From: Desulfogranum mediterraneum DSM 13871
GTDB lineage: Bacteria > Desulfobacterota > Desulfobulbia > Desulfobulbales > Desulfobulbaceae
DNA length: 64,000 nucleotides
Reading direction: 5' to 3'
Assembly: GCF_000429965.1 (NCBI RefSeq)
Contig: NZ_KE387007.1
Coordinates: 161,134-225,133 of the forward strand
The position numbers were made by a program, and so were the translations under genes. The notes beneath the pieces are model-generated. The model saw only the letters and a program-made list of their open reading frames with translations, was not told where the DNA came from and did not search any database. Positions 8,531-16,643 of this stretch are shown one piece after another (position 1 is the first letter of the stretch; each line of letters opens with the position of its first letter).

Positions 8531-10237
8531 GTGTATATGCATTCTTCGGAATTTTCAGAGAGTCTGATTGTTCATTTTAGACGGGCGGAGTTGTTGCGTG
8601 AAGAGGCGGTACAGTTACGGACCCTGGACTTGAACAGTCATCAGCTCTGTGACCTGGAGTTGTTGTTGAATCGGGGGTATTACCCTCTGAACGGCTATCT
8701 CAGCCAGGCTGATTATAACTCTGTGCTCGAGCGGATGGAGTTAAGCGATGGTTCGGTCTGGCCCATGCCGGTCTGCCTGGATGTGTCGGCGTCTACGGCA
8801 GCTCAGCTCTCCCCCGGACAACGTATCGCCCTCAATGATCAGGAAGGTTTTCAGCTGGCAATTCTTACCATCGGCGAGATCTGGCAGCCGGATAAGCTGC
8901 TCGAGGCGGCAGCCGTCTATGGAACCACGGATCCCCAACAACATCCAGGGGTGAAGCATTTGCTCCAGCAGACCGGGGAGTGCTATCTCAGCGGAGTGGT
9001 CGAAGGGGTTTCACTGCCCATTCACTATGATTTCAGAGATCTTCGCCTGACCCCCTCGGAAACCCACCGTCGCTTCACCCTGTATGGTTGGCGGCGGATT
9101 TTAGGTTTTCATACCCGCGAGTATCTCCACTGCGCCCATCGGGAGATGGTGTTGGCTGCGGCCCGCGAGATCGGAGCCAGTATCTTTCTCCATCCCGTGG
9201 TTGGCCTGGAGCACCCGGGCAGGCGGGATCATTACACCCAGGTCCATTGTTACCAGGAGTTTGTTACCCAGTTTCCCGCCAATATGATCCTCTTGGGGAT
9301 CACTCCTCTGGCCGACCGTTTTGCCGGCCCCCGGGAGGCCCTCTGGCATGCCATGATCCGGAAAAATTTTGGCTGCAGCCATTTCATGGTGGCTGCCGAT
9401 CACGGTGACCCCTTTGCCGGAGCAGGGCAGGACCTCTTCTATCCGCCCCGGGCTGCCCAGCAGCTGGTGGCGGAGATGAGTCCTCGTACCAGGATTGAGA
9501 TGGTCCCGGAGCAGGCCATGGGCTACGTGGAGGCCAAGGCCCAGTATGTCTTTCTGGATAAGGTCAGCGATGACGAGGAGGTGAAAAATATCACTTCCTC
9601 GGAGTTGAAGAGGCGACTGGAGTGGGGGCTTGATATTCCGGAATGGTACTCGTTTGCAAACGTTGTCGATGAACTGCGCAAGGCCTTTCCGCCCAGGTCC
9701 CAACAGGGCTTTACCGTCTTTCTCACCGGCCTCTCCGGTTCGGGAAAATCGACCATTGCCAAGGTCCTGATGGTCCGCTTCATGGAGATGCGCGATCGGC
9801 CGGTCACCCTGCTTGATGGGGATATTGTCCGCAAAAATCTTTCCTCAGAGCTCAACTTTTCCAAGGAGCATCGCGACCTGAACGTGACCCGGATCGGCTT
9901 TGTGGCCAGCGAGATCACCAAAAACGGCGGGATCGCCCTCTGTGCCCCCATTGCCCCCTATGAAGAACCCAGGTCCGCCAACCGTGAGCTGATCAGCCGC
10001 TACGGCGGCTATATAGAGATCCATGTCGCCACCCCCCTGGAGATATGTGAACAGCGTGATCGCAAGGGGCTCTATGCCAAGGCCAGGGAGGGGCTCGTCA
10101 AGGGGGTGACCGGTATCTCTGATCCCTATATCACCCCGTCCAGCCCTGAGCTGACCATTGACACCAGCCAGCTGACCCCTGCCGAGGCCGTGCAGGAGAT
10201 CATGCTTTATCTTGAGGAACAGGGGTATATTCGCTGA
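8531..10237 (+). CDS. Bifunctional ATP sulfurylase-like/APS kinase fusion
   Basis: A 568-residue fusion. Residues 1-390 match ATP sulfurylase (sulfate + ATP to APS) through the whole length, including the PUA-like N domain, IHPVVG-type strand (FLHPVVGLEHPGRRDH), WHAMIRKNFGCSHF and a C-terminal ITSSELKRRLEWGLDIPEWY. Residues 395-568 are APS kinase (APS to PAPS): P-loop GLSGSGKST at about 400-408, LLDGDIVRKNLSSELNFS, and CAPIAPYEEPR. The sulfurylase active site departs from the family: the usual Q-T-R-N-P is H-T-R-E-Y (194-198) and the usual G-R-D-H is A-A-D-H (288-291), while the H-x-x-H that follows is kept (HCAH). The first domain may therefore be weak or regulatory; the kinase looks intact. 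GTG start with GGAGG upstream. The gene heads a run with VanZ and GlrK/QseG/GlrR genes, which suggests PAPS for a sulfated product rather than dissimilation. Confidence 0.88.
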   Translation: MYMHSSEFSESLIVHFRRAELLREEAVQLRTLDLNSHQLCDLELLLNRGYYPLNGYLSQADYNSVLERMELSDGSVWPMPVCLDVSASTAAQLSPGQRIALNDQEGFQLAILTIGEIWQPDKLLEAAAVYGTTDPQQHPGVKHLLQQTGECYLSGVVEGVSLPIHYDFRDLRLTPSETHRRFTLYGWRRILGFHTREYLHCAHREMVLAAAREIGASIFLHPVVGLEHPGRRDHYTQVHCYQEFVTQFPANMILLGITPLADRFAGPREALWHAMIRKNFGCSHFMVAADHGDPFAGAGQDLFYPPRAAQQLVAEMSPRTRIEMVPEQAMGYVEAKAQYVFLDKVSDDEEVKNITSSELKRRLEWGLDIPEWYSFANVVDELRKAFPPRSQQGFTVFLTGLSGSGKSTIAKVLMVRFMEMRDRPVTLLDGDIVRKNLSSELNFSKEHRDLNVTRIGFVASEITKNGGIALCAPIAPYEEPRSANRELISRYGGYIEIHVATPLEICEQRDRKGLYAKAREGLVKGVTGISDPYITPSSPELTIDTSQLTPAEAVQEIMLYLEEQGYIR

Positions 10238-10249
10238 GTTGAGGGCAGG

Positions 10250-11185
10250 ATGAAACGCTCCCTTTTCCTTGCCCTTGTCTTGGGCCTGATCGCGCCTTTT
10301 TTCTTTTTCGGCGGTCCGGGGTACCACGCCGAGCGTTCGTTTAAGGCTGGCTGGGATCTGGGACATATCGTTTTCTTTACCATTGCCGCCCTGCTCCTCC
10401 ACGGTTGGCTGGAGCGAGGCCGGCAGTGGTCTTCGGCTCGCTGCCTGGGAGGGGTGTTTCTGCTGATTCTGCTTCTCGGGACAGGGGTGGAGCTTCTCCA
10501 GATGCAGCTGAACGGCCGATATCCAGATGGCTACGACCTGCTCCGTAACCAGTTGGGCGCCCTGCTGGGCTATCTTCTGGCCAGCCACGTCCGGGGACAG
10601 CTGTTGGCTCCGTGGTGGAGGCTGGCGCTTGGCCTGGTGGTTCCTGTGCTGCTGCTTGTTGCCCTCTGGCCCCTGGGGCGCAGCTTGACAGATGAGTATA
10701 CCGCCCGGCAGCAGTTTCCCCTGTTGGCCGATTTCGAGACCCCCTTTGAGCAGTTGCGTTGGCTGAATCCCCGCCAACTCACCCGGCAGAGCACCATCGT
10801 CCGTCACGGCGACCATGCGGTTAAGGTCAGCTTGACCACCGCCCAATATTCCGGGACTTCACTCTTTTATTTCCCTGGTAACTGGCAGGGCTACTCCTGG
10901 CTCCATTTCAGCGTCTATAATCCCCTGGCCCAGGGCCTGGAGCTGCACTGTCGCATCCATGATCGCCAGCATAAGAAGAACGGCATGGTCTTCAAGGATC
11001 GGTATCATCAAAAATTTTTTCTCCACCAGGGGTGGAATGATCTTAAAGTATTTCTGACAGAGGTTGAGCTGGCCCCCGCCTCCAGGTCCATGGCCATGGA
11101 GCAGATAGAGGGACTTGGTTTCTTTGTGATCCGTCAGCCTCATCCCCGTGACATCTATCTTGATTATCTTTACCTGAGCAGGTAG
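10250..11185 (+). CDS. VanZ-like membrane protein with C-terminal beta domain
   Basis: A 311-residue inner-membrane protein, 12 bp after the Sat-CysC gene. The N-terminal 145 residues have four to five membrane helices and VanZ-family marks: DLGHIVFFTIAALLLH, GVELLQMQLNGRYPDGYDLL and RNQLGALLGYLLA. After the last helix (about 150) a soluble region follows (LLADFETPFEQLRWL, VKVSLTTAQYSGTSLFYFPG, LHFSVYNPLAQGLELHCRIHD, DIYLDYLYL) with the look of a carbohydrate-binding beta sandwich, probably outside the cell. VanZ proteins have no settled reaction; this two-part form occurs in exopolysaccharide regions. Its place directly after a PAPS-forming enzyme fits polysaccharide work, but this is an inference. 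Confidence 0.75.
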   Translation: MKRSLFLALVLGLIAPFFFFGGPGYHAERSFKAGWDLGHIVFFTIAALLLHGWLERGRQWSSARCLGGVFLLILLLGTGVELLQMQLNGRYPDGYDLLRNQLGALLGYLLASHVRGQLLAPWWRLALGLVVPVLLLVALWPLGRSLTDEYTARQQFPLLADFETPFEQLRWLNPRQLTRQSTIVRHGDHAVKVSLTTAQYSGTSLFYFPGNWQGYSWLHFSVYNPLAQGLELHCRIHDRQHKKNGMVFKDRYHQKFFLHQGWNDLKVFLTEVELAPASRSMAMEQIEGLGFFVIRQPHPRDIYLDYLYLSR

Positions 11186-11190
11186 CTACT

Positions 11191-12642
11191 GTGCGATTCT
11201 ATCGGCCTCGATCTTTTTTTTCCCTCCTCCTTCTCGGCTTTTTCTTTGTCTCTCTGCCCCTGTTTACAGCCCTGTTCAGTTCTGTCCAGATTCTCGATGG
11301 CCTGCTCCAGCAGAGTGCGGTTGCCGTGTTTCGCTCTGTCAGTCGGGTGGAGAACTCCCGAAAGCTGGTCGATCTGCTGCATGATCAGGAGCGCTCAGCC
11401 CGGCTGTACAATGTCCTGGGGGAATCCGTCCACCTTCAGGAGGTCAACCGTGCCCAGGAAAAGGTGGAACAGGTCTTGGCCCATTTTATAATAAACAGTT
11501 CCGATGTCGAGCTCATCGGTCTCATCGAGCTGCTCGATGCCAAGGTTCGTCACCTGGTGGCGGCCCTGAATAAGGTCTCCGGTGACCCCGAGTCCCGCAA
11601 ACAGACCCAGGAGACCACCCTGCTGCTCTACAGCGAGGTCGGCTCCATTGCCGCCAAGCTGGAGCGGCAGAGCAATACCCTGATGGTGAATGAGGTGGAC
11701 CAGCTCCGGGAGAGCGTCCGCCGCAACAAGACCGCACTCTCCTGGCAGGTATCGGGATTGATCGGCTTCAGTGTCCTGCTGATCATTTTCTTTATTTCTC
11801 TGATCGTCAAGCCGGTCAGCCAGATAGACAAGGGGATCGATCGTCTGGGGGAAGGTGATTTCTCCACCCCCATTGCCGTGTCCGGATCCAGGGACCTGGA
11901 AGCCCTGGGGGAGAAGCTGGATTGGTTGCGTAAGCGGCTCAATAAGCTCGATCGGGAAAAGGTAAAGATGATCGCCCATATTTCCCATGAGTTGAAAACG
12001 CCGTTGGCATCCATCAAGGAGGGAGCCGGTCTCTTGAAAGACGGACTGGTGGGGACCTTGACCGTCAGCCAGGAGGAGGTGGTCTCAATTCTGGATAAAA
12101 ATTGTGATAAGCTCCAGCGCCTGATTGAAAATATTCTGGATTTCAACATGGCCGAGGCCAAAGAGATGCCCATTGATCAGACCGAGCTGCCCCTGGATGC
12201 CCTGATCCGTGATGTGGCTGCAGATCATCATAACCCGACCCTGGCCAGGAACATTGCCCTGGAGCTTACCCTGGAGCCTGCTGCGGTCCTGGGTAATCTT
12301 CAACAGATTAAAACCGTCTTTGACAATCTCCTGGCCAATGCCGTCAAGTTTACCCCGGATAACGGTACGATCCGGATCTATATGCGGAAGAAATCAGGAT
12401 CGGTCAATGTGATCGTGGAAGACAGTGGGCCCGGGATCAGCGAGGAGGATCGCGCCCAGATCTTTCTGCCTTTTTTCCAGGGAAACCAGCCTAAACAGGC
12501 GGCTGTTAAGGGTTCTGGCCTGGGGCTTGCAATAAGTAAAGAGTATGTGCAAAATTGTGGCGGGAGTCTGCGATTGCTACCCAGTCGTCAGGGGGCCCGT
12601 TTTTCAGTAACCTTACCTCGGATGAAAGGTGGCATGGAATGA
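11191..12642 (+). CDS. GlrK/QseE-like sensor histidine kinase
   Basis: A 483-residue membrane kinase. One helix lies at about 8-28 and a second at about 188-208, enclosing an all-helical periplasmic sensor part. HAMP follows (VSQIDKGIDRLGEGDFS), then the phosphoacceptor motif ISHELKTPLASIKEG with the histidine near 266, and the ATPase boxes NLLANAVKFTPDNG, DSGPGISEEDR and [11 protein letters not shown]. The ELKTPLASIKEGAGLLKDG stretch is typical of GlrK. The next two genes encode a QseG-like lipoprotein and a GlrR-like sigma54 activator, the same order as E. coli glrK-qseG-glrR. The start is GTG at 11191, five bases after the VanZ stop, with a poor ribosome site, so coupling is likely. The signal sensed is unknown. 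Confidence 0.9.
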   Translation: MRFYRPRSFFSLLLLGFFFVSLPLFTALFSSVQILDGLLQQSAVAVFRSVSRVENSRKLVDLLHDQERSARLYNVLGESVHLQEVNRAQEKVEQVLAHFIINSSDVELIGLIELLDAKVRHLVAALNKVSGDPESRKQTQETTLLLYSEVGSIAAKLERQSNTLMVNEVDQLRESVRRNKTALSWQVSGLIGFSVLLIIFFISLIVKPVSQIDKGIDRLGEGDFSTPIAVSGSRDLEALGEKLDWLRKRLNKLDREKVKMIAHISHELKTPLASIKEGAGLLKDGLVGTLTVSQEEVVSILDKNCDKLQRLIENILDFNMAEAKEMPIDQTELPLDALIRDVAADHHNPTLARNIALELTLEPAAVLGNLQQIKTVFDNLLANAVKFTPDNGTIRIYMRKKSGSVNVIVEDSGPGISEEDRAQIFLPFFQGNQPKQAAVKGSGLGLAISKEYVQNCGGSLRLLPSRQGARFSVTLPRMKGGME

Positions 12643-13235
12643 GTTGGCGGTGGATTGCTTGGTGGATACTGTTGGCCTGTTGTTGTAGCGGTTGCGTCGG
12701 CCTGAGGCCACAGGCTTCGATTTATAATGGTCGTCAGGAGGCAAGTGTTGTCTTTTTTCCCACCCATTGCAGTAACCTGCTTTCCTGTATCAATGAATCA
12801 CAGGATTTATCCAGGAAGGAGTTTTCTTCCTACTATAAGAAGAGTGTGGCTCAACAGGGTAAACAGCCGGCAGAGGAGGATCAGCTTCGTCTTATCTGTT
12901 TGAGTATGCATCAATATGCAAGCTATAAACAGTTTAAGCAGGGGTTGGAACTTTTAGAGAAGTACATTGATGGACATCCGGATGAAGAGGGAAGCCTCCA
13001 GGGCTTGAATCTGCTTTTAAAGCGCATTAACCGGGAGAAGATTAAGCGCTGGTCTCAGCAAAATCGACTGACCGATGAAAAAGAGGTGGTTGAAGAGGAA
13101 AATCGAGGCCTGTTGGAGACCGTTGCCGGCTTGGAGGGCCAAAGGGAGTTGGACCAAAAGCGGATCAATGAGTTGCAGAAGCAGATTGAACAGTTGAAAA
13201 ATATAGAAAATATAATCAAAAACAGAGAGTTGTAG
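12639..13235 (+). CDS. QseG-like outer-membrane lipoprotein
   Basis: A 198-residue protein whose ATG overlaps the kinase stop (ATGA). The first 19 residues are a lipoprotein signal, MSWRWIAWWILLACCCSGC, with possible lipid-bearing cysteines at 14 (LLAC) or 19 (CSGC). The middle part is helical, with several Tyr and Cys residues. From about residue 130 to the end it is a charged coiled coil (DEKEVVEEENRGLLETV, LDQKRINELQKQIEQLK). In E. coli QseG is a lipoprotein that binds the sensor kinase and raises its activity. The name here rests on gene order, size, lipobox and coiled coil more than on sequence identity. A TTG further upstream lies inside the kinase gene and is not used. Confidence 0.75.
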   Translation: MSWRWIAWWILLACCCSGCVGLRPQASIYNGRQEASVVFFPTHCSNLLSCINESQDLSRKEFSSYYKKSVAQQGKQPAEEDQLRLICLSMHQYASYKQFKQGLELLEKYIDGHPDEEGSLQGLNLLLKRINREKIKRWSQQNRLTDEKEVVEEENRGLLETVAGLEGQRELDQKRINELQKQIEQLKNIENIIKNREL

Positions 13236-13264
13236 TGATGCCTCCGGGTGCAAGGGTAACAGAT

Positions 13265-14617
13265 ATGAGCGAGAAAAAATGCAGGATCCTTTTGGTCGAC
13301 GATGAAGCCGATCTGCTGCGGTTGTGGAAGCTGCGTCTCCAGTCCAGTGGCTATGAGGTCTCTGTGGCTGAATGTGCCGAAGAGGCCTTGGCCACCTTTG
13401 CGGCGGTCAAGCCGGATGTGGTGCTGACCGACTTGCGGATGCCGGGTCTCGATGGGATGGCCCTGTTCGAGGCGATCCGTAATCTCAATAAATCCATACC
13501 AGTTATTATCATCACCGCCCATGGCTCTATCCCCGAGGCCGTGGAGGCCACCCGGCAGGGTGTCTTTTCTTTCCTGACCAAGCCCATCGACGGCAACGAG
13601 CTGCTGGAAGAGATTGAAAAAGCTTTGGAAAGCACCGGCGGATCCGGAGGGGACTCCTCAGGAGAGCGGGAAGAGTGGCGCCGGGAAATAGTCTCCCGCA
13701 GCGCGCTGATGGACGAGTTGCTCTCCCGGGCAAAACTGGTTGCAGAGACTGACTCCACCATCCTGATCCGTGGGGAGAGCGGCACCGGCAAAGAGTTGCT
13801 GGCCATTGCCCTGCACAAGGCCAGTAACTATAGTAAGGGGCCGTTTATCCCGGTCAACTGTACCGCCATTCCAGAGACGCTGCTCGAGTCAGAGCTCTTT
13901 GGCCATGTCAAGGGCTCCTTTACCGGCGCCTCCAGGAGTTATGCCGGGCTCTTTCAGTCGGCTCACAACGGTACCCTGTTCCTTGATGAGATCGGCGACA
14001 TGCCACTCCATATCCAGGTGAAATTACTGCGAGTGCTCCAGGATCGACAGATCCGGCCGGTGGGCAGCTCCCAGCCGGTACCGGTGAATGTGCGTATTAT
14101 TTCGGCCACCCATCGCAACCTGGAAGAGGCGATCCAGGCCAACGCCTTTCGTGAGGATCTGTTTTATCGCCTGAATGTGGTCAGCCTGGAGCTGCCGGCG
14201 CTGCATAAGCGTAAGGAGGATATTCCGCTGCTGGCAGAACACTTTGTCAGTGTCCTGACCGAAAGGGGAGACGGTAAACCCAAGAAGTTTACTCCGGAAG
14301 CCATGCAGACCCTGGTGGAGGCGCCCTGGCCGGGGAATGTCCGCCAGTTGTATAATGTGGTGGAGAATGCCGTGGCCCTGGCAACCTCCTCTTTTATCAC
14401 CGAGGAGTTGCTCTACGATGCCATCAAAACCAACCAGAAGAAGATTGTTCCCCTGGCCGAGGCCAGGCGACAGTTTGAGCAGCAGTACCTGATCCAGCTC
14501 CTCCAGACCACCCGGGGCAATGTCTCCCAGGCGGCGAGGCTGGCCCACAGGAACCGGACCGATTTTTACAAACTACTCAACCGTCATCACATTGTGCCCT
14601 CCCTGTTCAAGTCCTAG
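13265..14617 (+). CDS. GlrR-like sigma54-dependent response regulator
   Basis: A 450-residue NtrC-family activator. Receiver: RILLVDDEADLLRLW, phosphoacceptor Asp in DVVLTDLRMPGLDG, and VIIITAHGS with FLTKP. AAA+ core: Walker A GESGTGKE, the sigma54-contact loop reads GSFTGA instead of the usual GAFTGA, Walker B GTLFLDEIGDMP, arginine-finger region FREDLFYRLNVV, and WPGNVRQLYN. The last 60 residues hold a Fis-type helix-turn-helix (TTRGNVSQAARLAHRNRTDF). I prefer ATG at 13265 with AAGGG nine bases upstream; ATG at 13238 would add nine residues. It should be phosphorylated by the GlrK-like kinase encoded two genes earlier. Likely targets in the window are sigma54 promoters such as that before the PEP-CTERM gene, though no binding site is proven. 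Confidence 0.9.
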   Translation: MSEKKCRILLVDDEADLLRLWKLRLQSSGYEVSVAECAEEALATFAAVKPDVVLTDLRMPGLDGMALFEAIRNLNKSIPVIIITAHGSIPEAVEATRQGVFSFLTKPIDGNELLEEIEKALESTGGSGGDSSGEREEWRREIVSRSALMDELLSRAKLVAETDSTILIRGESGTGKELLAIALHKASNYSKGPFIPVNCTAIPETLLESELFGHVKGSFTGASRSYAGLFQSAHNGTLFLDEIGDMPLHIQVKLLRVLQDRQIRPVGSSQPVPVNVRIISATHRNLEEAIQANAFREDLFYRLNVVSLELPALHKRKEDIPLLAEHFVSVLTERGDGKPKKFTPEAMQTLVEAPWPGNVRQLYNVVENAVALATSSFITEELLYDAIKTNQKKIVPLAEARRQFEQQYLIQLLQTTRGNVSQAARLAHRNRTDFYKLLNRHHIVPSLFKS

Positions 14618-14621
14618 GCGC

Positions 14622-14665
14622 CGACAGCCGGCAGATCTCTCGCTATCCGTTGCTGTCGTTTTTTT
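14622..14665 (+). terminator. Probable intrinsic terminator of the glrR operon
   Basis: A CGACAGC / GCTGTCG stem with a 23-base loop is followed by seven T residues, just after the glrR stop and before the convergent mutM gene. The long loop lowers confidence. Confidence 0.5.
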
Positions 14666-14713
14666 GCGACTAAGGGAGGGGCGACCCAGGGGTGTTTCTT
14701 AGGTTTCAGGGGG

Positions 14714-15571
14714 TTATGTTGTTGCTTTTTTGCGACTTGAAAGGGGTTGACAGTGGCTGCAGAAGAAGGTGGCCCGGCCGGCTAGGTTCTTCTTGCTGAT
14801 GGGGGTTCGGCAGCTGGGGCAGGGGGCATCCTTTTTGCCATAGACGCTGAGTTGCAGTTGAAAGTAGCCTGCCCGACCGCTTGCCCCGAGAAAATCGGAG
14901 ATCGTCGTTCCCCCTGCAGCAATGGCCTGTTCAAGGGTGGTTCTGCAGTGGGTAATGATCGCCTGCCACTGCTGTTGATTGAGCCCTCTGGCTGGGGACT
15001 CCGGGTGAATCCCTGCCTTGAAGAGCGTCTCGTTGGCGTAGATGTTGCCGACTCCGGCAATGAGGCGGCTGTTCATCAACATGGTCTTGACCGGGATGGT
15101 TCTCTTTCGAGCCAGGCTGAAGAGCTTTTCCGAAGTGAACCCCTCGCCCAGGGGCTCGATGCCTTCGTGGTTGGAAAAGTCCTGTTCGCTAAGAGCAGCC
15201 TCGGCAGCTGGCCAGACCATCACCCGGCCAAAACGGCGCACATCGTTAAGCCGCACGCTCAGGCCGTTGTCGAGCTGCAGGGCGAGGTGGTCATGCCTTG
15301 CCAGGGGGGTCTCATCTGCAAAGAGGCGCAACTTACCGCTCATCCCCAGGTGGATGACCAGGACCGCTTCGCTGGCCATGCGCACCAGCAGGTACTTGGC
15401 CCGTCGATCGATGGTGGTGATGAGCTGTTGCTTGATCTCTTTTTGGAGCAGCTGGACCGGCACGGCGGTACGCAGCCGTTTCCCGCTCCACTGGATCCTG
15501 ATTACCCTGCGCCCCGGGAGGTGGGAGAGCAGGCCTTGACGGGTGACTTCCACCTCCGGGAGCTCAGGCAT
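14714..15571 (-). CDS. mutM: Formamidopyrimidine-DNA glycosylase
   Basis: A 285-residue base-excision repair enzyme that removes 8-oxoguanine and formamidopyrimidines and cuts the strand by beta/delta elimination. After Met it begins PELPEVEVTRQGL, with catalytic Pro and Glu at the family positions. The beta-strand lysine is in DRRAKYLLV, the DNA-contact stretch is VRRFGRVMVW, and the helix-two-turn-helix region holds GVGNIYANETLF. The C-terminal zinc finger has four cysteines (CPSCRTPI and CSHC). ATG at 15571 follows GGAGGG. Its first codons overlap the end of the phosphopantetheinyl transferase gene by 8 bp, so the two are probably translationally coupled. An upstream extension of the frame is not used because mature enzymes need the Pro right after Met. 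Confidence 0.95.
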   Translation of the reverse strand: MPELPEVEVTRQGLLSHLPGRRVIRIQWSGKRLRTAVPVQLLQKEIKQQLITTIDRRAKYLLVRMASEAVLVIHLGMSGKLRLFADETPLARHDHLALQLDNGLSVRLNDVRRFGRVMVWPAAEAALSEQDFSNHEGIEPLGEGFTSEKLFSLARKRTIPVKTMLMNSRLIAGVGNIYANETLFKAGIHPESPARGLNQQQWQAIITHCRTTLEQAIAAGGTTISDFLGASGRAGYFQLQLSVYGKKDAPCPSCRTPISKKNLAGRATFFCSHCQPLSSRKKATT

Positions 15572-16388
15572 GATCACCCTCCTGGCTACAGGCGATGACA
15601 TAGTCCTTGAGCAGGGCCAGGCGGACCTCAACCGGTCCGCCGTCGGGACTCCTCTCCAGGGAGCAGGCCATGGTCCAGCACCTTTCGCTCTCCTGGCGGA
15701 TGCCCTGCACCTCAATGCCGCTGAACAGGGAGGGTTGGTCGTGGAGCATGCTTTTCTTGATCGCCTCCTTGGCTGCCCAGATCAGGGTGAGGGTGAGGAG
15801 CTTGTCGGTGTCTCTTAAAAGCGACGTTTCCCCGGGGCTGGTGAATTTGTCCGCCACCAGCTCGATCTTGGCCAGGATCTTCTGGATGTCGACTCCACAG
15901 CGCCCCTGGCACGAACAGAAGGCTGCGGCGTAGCCATGGCTGTGGCTGATGGATATCTGTGGCAGTCGTGTCAGGCTGGAGCGCTCTCCATGTTCCAGGT
16001 AGGGGCGGCCATGTTCATCGGCCAGGATGGATAAGCTCTTGGCCCGGGCTGTGCGGAAGGCAGGGAGCAGGCTGAGACAGTACTTGGCGGCGAGTCTGCC
16101 GCCGAGCCACTCCAGGTAGCGTTTGGGATAGCTGAAGCCGGCGCAGCGCTGTTGCTCGGCCTCGGACAGCAGGGAGCACCACCAGGGCGGGGTGGCCGCG
16201 TAACTGTGCAGTGCCTTGAGCAGGGAGATATCGGCCAAGGCCAGGGTGGAGGTAGCTGTGCCCGCCAGATGGGCAAAGGCCGAGGAGAGGCGCTGCATCT
16301 CGGGGAAAAAACAATGCTCAGGATTGTGTTCCCCCCCCTCTGCCGGTTGCCAGGGAGAAAGCAGGGGAAGAATGGTTGTTAAATCCAT
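15564..16388 (-). CDS. 4'-phosphopantetheinyl transferase superfamily protein
   Basis: A 274-residue Sfp-type enzyme. This family moves phosphopantetheine from CoA onto a serine of carrier proteins. The magnesium and CoA site is shown by CGVDIQKI (G-V-D) and by WAAKEAIKK (W-x-x-K-E-A), about 45 residues apart as expected. Upstream are ISHSHGYAAAFCS and SILADEHGRPYLE, matching the family motif before the G-V-D. The long form with an extra N-terminal half is typical of Sfp/EntD rather than the short AcpS type. ATG at 16388 was chosen; the ribosome site is weak. It overlaps mutM by 8 bp. No polyketide or peptide synthetase lies in the window, so the carrier protein it serves is unknown. Confidence 0.85.
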   Translation of the reverse strand: MDLTTILPLLSPWQPAEGGEHNPEHCFFPEMQRLSSAFAHLAGTATSTLALADISLLKALHSYAATPPWWCSLLSEAEQQRCAGFSYPKRYLEWLGGRLAAKYCLSLLPAFRTARAKSLSILADEHGRPYLEHGERSSLTRLPQISISHSHGYAAAFCSCQGRCGVDIQKILAKIELVADKFTSPGETSLLRDTDKLLTLTLIWAAKEAIKKSMLHDQPSLFSGIEVQGIRQESERCWTMACSLERSPDGGPVEVRLALLKDYVIACSQEGDHA

Positions 16389-16421
16389 GGAATGGGGTAT
16401 GGTCCACCTGATTAGCTTAAG

Positions 16422-16556
16422 GCTACCTTGAAAAGTTGTTTTTTCTGCCAATCTCTGCGTTGCGCTTGAAATTTTATCCACTGAATATCAAGCGTATGCC
16501 TGCGGTACATTTTATCGCGCGCCTTGGCCTTGATCGAAAAATCGAATTGTTCAAGA
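16422..16556 (+). repeat. Dispersed intergenic repeat, copy 3
   Basis: The most complete copy: it opens GCTACCTTGAAAAGTTGTTT, continues through AACGCAGAGA-type sequence (read in reverse), TGAATATCAAGCGTATGCCT, and closes CTTGGCCTTGATCGAAAAAT. It lies between divergent genes and so overlaps the promoter region of the transferase and cvpA genes. Confidence 0.7.
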
Positions 16557-16643
16557 CCGCAGAGCTGAACCCTATGCTGCCGCGACCCGGGTCATGTGGG
16601 GCTCGGTTCATTTCCCAGAGACTCTTCTTTACTCTACAACGTT

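Noticed and set aside
8127-8567. 146-codon plus frame before the Sat-CysC gene
   Set aside because: Hydrophobic stretches come from T-rich DNA, there is no ribosome site, and it overlaps the well-supported Sat-CysC start.
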